DNA of 35,471 nucleotides from an uncultured Muribaculaceae bacterium (GTDB taxonomy: Bacteria > Bacteroidota > Bacteroidia > Bacteroidales > Muribaculaceae), in assembly GCA_905233845.1 (NCBI GenBank), contig CAJOFH010000028.1, forward strand, positions 1-35,471. Reading direction: 5' to 3'. Position 1 is the stretch's first letter; each line of letters opens with the position of its first letter. The translations under genes and the position numbers were made by a program. A model generated the notes under the pieces. The model saw nothing but the letters and a program-made list of their open reading frames with translations. It was not told the origin of the DNA and did no database searches. This document shows positions 33,840 through 35,471 of this stretch, in pieces.

Positions 33840-34409
33840 TTATTTTTTATTGTTCTTATTTTCAAGTAATTGCTGGAGGGCTGACCATCGTGGGTCGATG
33901 GCGCCGTCTTCCATGCTTTCGCTATCATTGTCTTGTGGAGGCCTCAAAAAATCCTCGTCACTGTCGTAGTCACGTGCAGCATGCTCCTCAAGCCGGCCAA
34001 GCATCTCCTCGTTGCACTCACCTGGGGCGTGAACATGCATCATAGGAATTGTGAGCAGCACAGTGTCGCGTACCATGGGCGCGAGGTTTAGTGTCCTCCA
34101 GGACGACGGTATCACTAGCACGCCATCAACGCTGTCGTACAGTGCGTCGCCCATCTTAACGGTCAGGTGGTAAGTGGCATCAACCACGTGCTCCATATCA
34201 TCCAGGCAACGGTCGCACGGAATAGTGATAACACCATTGCACACGAAGTCGAGCTCGTAGATTCCCTCTTGGGTGTGACTAACGCTTAGGGCGACATCAA
34301 CACTTCCGGAGCGAACTTCGGAGGCCTCGATTTCGTTGAAAAATTCACCGTCGACATGATAGCTAAAATCTTGTTTGCCAAACGGTAAAGATGAAATGGA
34401 TAACTTCAT
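33840..34409 (-). CDS. DUF177 (YceD-like) protein
   Basis: A 189-residue protein of the YceD/DUF177 family, which is nearly always encoded next to rpmF and is linked to 23S rRNA accumulation or large-subunit assembly. Family features are the central VITIPCDRCLDDME (Cys pair) and the C-terminal AIDPRWSALQQLLENK. The acidic stretch SDEDFLRPPQDNDSESMEDG lies between them. The start is the ATG giving MKLSISSLPFGK; upstream there is only a TTG. It is the first gene of the block, with a consensus promoter at 34450-34481. Confidence 0.9.
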   Translation of the reverse strand: MKLSISSLPFGKQDFSYHVDGEFFNEIEASEVRSGSVDVALSVSHTQEGIYELDFVCNGVITIPCDRCLDDMEHVVDATYHLTVKMGDALYDSVDGVLVIPSSWRTLNLAPMVRDTVLLTIPMMHVHAPGECNEEMLGRLEEHAARDYDSDEDFLRPPQDNDSESMEDGAIDPRWSALQQLLENKNNKK

Positions 34410-34449
34410 TTCAGCCACTTTTTCCAACTATTTCTCGTTAAAATCGGCG

Positions 34450-34481
34450 CAAAGTTATAAACATTATCGTTAATAATCAAC
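34450..34481 (-). promoter_or_regulatory. Promoter of the DUF177-rpmF-fabH operon
   Basis: Minus strand: GTTG (34478-34481), a 20-bp spacer, then TAACTTTG (34450-34457). The leader to the ATG at 34409 is about 35 nt. Confidence 0.65.
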
Positions 34482-34557
34482 GTTTTTACCACGTTTTTTA
34501 CTTTTTTTAGTCAAAAATCCCGAAAAATCCTGATTTCAACTTTGCTCCACACCCCAC

Positions 34558-34595
34558 AAAAAGAGCGGCAAGCATGACTCTCACACTTGCCACTC
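34558..34595 (-). terminator. Terminator of tRNA-Pro
   Basis: Minus strand: GAGTGGCAAG pairs with CTTGCCGCTC (10 bp, one G-U; 34586-34595 with 34563-34572) and is followed by TTTTTG. It starts 10 bp past the tRNA 3' end. Confidence 0.75.
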
Positions 34596-34605
34596 AAAGC
34601 ATTAG

Positions 34606-34679
34606 TCGGGGTGAGAAGACTCGAACTTCCGGCCTCCACGTCCCGAACGTGGCGCGCTAACCAACTGTGCTACACCCCG
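34606..34679 (-). tRNA. tRNA-Pro (anticodon CGG)
   Basis: A 74-nt cloverleaf. The acceptor arms CGGGGTG and CACCCCG pair fully, with discriminator A. The anticodon stem CCACG/CGTGG carries the loop TTCGGGA, giving anticodon CGG for CCG codons. The T-arm contains GTTCGAGTC. CCA is not encoded. The C1 start fits proline tRNAs. It is flanked by a -7 box and a terminator, so it is a single-gene unit. Confidence 0.95.
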
Positions 34680-34697
34680 CACTTTAAAATGCGGTTG

Positions 34698-34705
34698 CAA
34701 AGGTA
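34698..34705 (-). promoter_or_regulatory. -7 box of tRNA-Pro
   Basis: Minus-strand TACCTTTG within TATTAAAAAAAGTATTACC, running into TTTGCAACCGC. This is almost the same sequence as the metK promoter. Confidence 0.65.
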
Positions 34706-34786
34706 ATACTTTTTTTAATACCACACTCTTTTTTGCATAAAAAACTCCAGCGCTTAAACATATATGAATCATAAACCAGACTATTT

Positions 34787-34818
34787 TTTGGATATTATAA
34801 GAATAATCTATAGATTTG
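34787..34818 (+). promoter_or_regulatory. Consensus promoter of the small secreted protein gene
   Basis: TTTG (34787-34790), exactly 20 bp, then TAGATTTG (34811-34818). The leader to the ATG at 34852 is about 25-30 nt. This supports the downstream frame as a real gene. Confidence 0.7.
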
Positions 34819-34851
34819 TAATCAATATCCAAAATCTAAATATTCAACGAT

Positions 34852-35364
34852 ATGAAAAAGAACATTTTAGTTTTTTCTTGCATACTAATTCACTTACTAG
34901 CAAGCGCGAAGACTGCACAATTAAGGATAACACCATCTATTCTCTGTCAAATATGGAATGAAATGGGGTGTCCCGATCAAACGATTGAAAAAGCTGGTTA
35001 TAAATTGGTGGCAGAAAAAAAATATGAAATAGGCTTCGATAAATATTTTACTTATGGGTGCACTATAAGTATTTCAAGCTCTGGAAATATAAAATCGGTA
35101 AAAGCGACAGTAACCAACGGCTACGCCAGTTACATAGAAATAGGAGCCAGCATAGGTCTATGCTACTCTATATCGGTTACATTCCTTAGCAAGAAAGGTA
35201 GACAAGCGTTCGTCTCGCTTCTCAAGAAGAATGGCTACCGCTTAACCAGAAAGGACCAGTATGACTGGGGCATAATTGAGAACGTATGGGAGCGACGCTC
35301 CGATAACAGTTGTATTATGCAAGAAGGCAACTGCTTCTACATCAATGATGGTCCATGTGCTTGA
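34852..35364 (+). CDS. Small secreted protein, unknown function
   Basis: A 170-residue protein with signal peptide MKKNILVFSCILIHLLASAK. No family is recognised. The mature part contains several Cys and a mixed beta pattern: YFTYGCTISISSSGNIKSVKATV and YIEIGASIGLCYSISVTFLSKKG. It is AT-rich, stands alone after tRNA-Pro and has a perfect promoter. Its neighbour on the right is IS-edge-like sequence, so it may belong to an accessory stretch. Confidence 0.65.
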   Translation: MKKNILVFSCILIHLLASAKTAQLRITPSILCQIWNEMGCPDQTIEKAGYKLVAEKKYEIGFDKYFTYGCTISISSSGNIKSVKATVTNGYASYIEIGASIGLCYSISVTFLSKKGRQAFVSLLKKNGYRLTRKDQYDWGIIENVWERRSDNSCIMQEGNCFYINDGPCA

Positions 35365-35378
35365 ACTTGCTTAATCAT

Positions 35379-35471
35379 TAGTGTCCACTAAAAATCATAA
35401 AATAGGTCTTTGAAATAATTGAAATTCAGTTTGTTAGTTGACAATTTTGGGGTGCGACGATTTCAATTTAC
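35379..35471. other. AT-rich right edge with IS-end-like inverted repeats
   Basis: TAGTG-TC-CACTA (35379-35390) is a short inverted repeat reminiscent of IS ends. AATTGAAAT (35417-35425) and ATTTCAATT (35460-35468) are a perfect 9-bp inverted repeat. No reading frame is present before the window ends. This could be the start of a mobile element or simply an intergenic region; nothing more can be said. Confidence 0.3.

Noticed and set aside
34606-34679. tRNA-Pro as an integration site for the DNA at 34680-35471
   Set aside because: Islands normally join at the tRNA 3' end, which faces the other way (towards 34605). No repeat of the tRNA 3' end was seen.
34602-34832. Open frame covering tRNA-Pro
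   Set aside because: Its C-terminal part is the translated tRNA; the cloverleaf explains the sequence.

Overview
The window looks like a chromosomal segment from a gut-type Bacteroidales bacterium; Muribaculaceae or Prevotellaceae is a guess. The gene set fits: a DUF177-rpmF-fabH-era-der block, a GH3-family protein, a nucleoside kinase with an N-terminal extension, and a C69 dipeptidase. So do the promoters. Several genes have the Bacteroidetes -7 box TAnnTTTG, and in five cases a TTTG lies exactly 20 bp upstream of it. Shine-Dalgarno sequences are not evident. No CRISPR array, phage module or complete insertion sequence is visible. No intergenic gap exceeds 300 bp.

Layout. 1-203 holds repeats and a hairpin. 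204-3243 (minus) carries a ThrE-type exporter and a GH3 protein. 3402-9745 (minus) is a secreted set: a TPR protein, an inhibitory-type serpin, and a 1102-residue beta-helix carbohydrate-binding protein with a dockerin. 9935-13840 (plus) carries a C69 dipeptidase, metK with a structured leader, and rnhB. 13837-17841 (minus) carries a DUF4143-type AAA ATPase, cinA and a Ste24-like M48 protease. 18008-23879 (plus) holds two tandem paralogous TPR proteins, a small membrane protein and a nucleoside kinase that ends at an 18-bp-stem terminator. 23967-28596 (minus) is a probable operon: SIS isomerase, PfkB-like protein, TPR protein, ribH, SPOR protein, membrane protein. 28842-29429 (plus) is a zinc-ribbon membrane protein. 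29491-34409 (minus) is the DUF177-rpmF-fabH-era-der block, interrupted by a GxxExxY protein. The window ends with tRNA-Pro(CGG), a small secreted protein of unknown function and AT-rich sequence resembling an IS edge.

Working together. The 29491-34409 block combines ribosome assembly (Der, Era, L32) with fatty-acid initiation (FabH). The 3402-9745 group is exported and probably acts in the envelope or in host/glycan contact. The SIS and PfkB proteins are paired, but the PfkB member has lost its catalytic GAGD motif.

Best leads for something undescribed: (1) the metK leader, whose four segments can form mutually exclusive pairings that hide or expose the start codon; (2) the PfkB-like protein with GWQA in place of GAGD; (3) a cluster of AAGCGATTT palindromes beside the AAA ATPase promoter; (4) 7-bp and 9-bp periodic intergenic arrays, including four TCTAGA sites at exact 9-bp spacing; (5) the tandem TPR paralogs with a shared non-TPR N-terminal motif. 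No complete new defence or mobile system was found.
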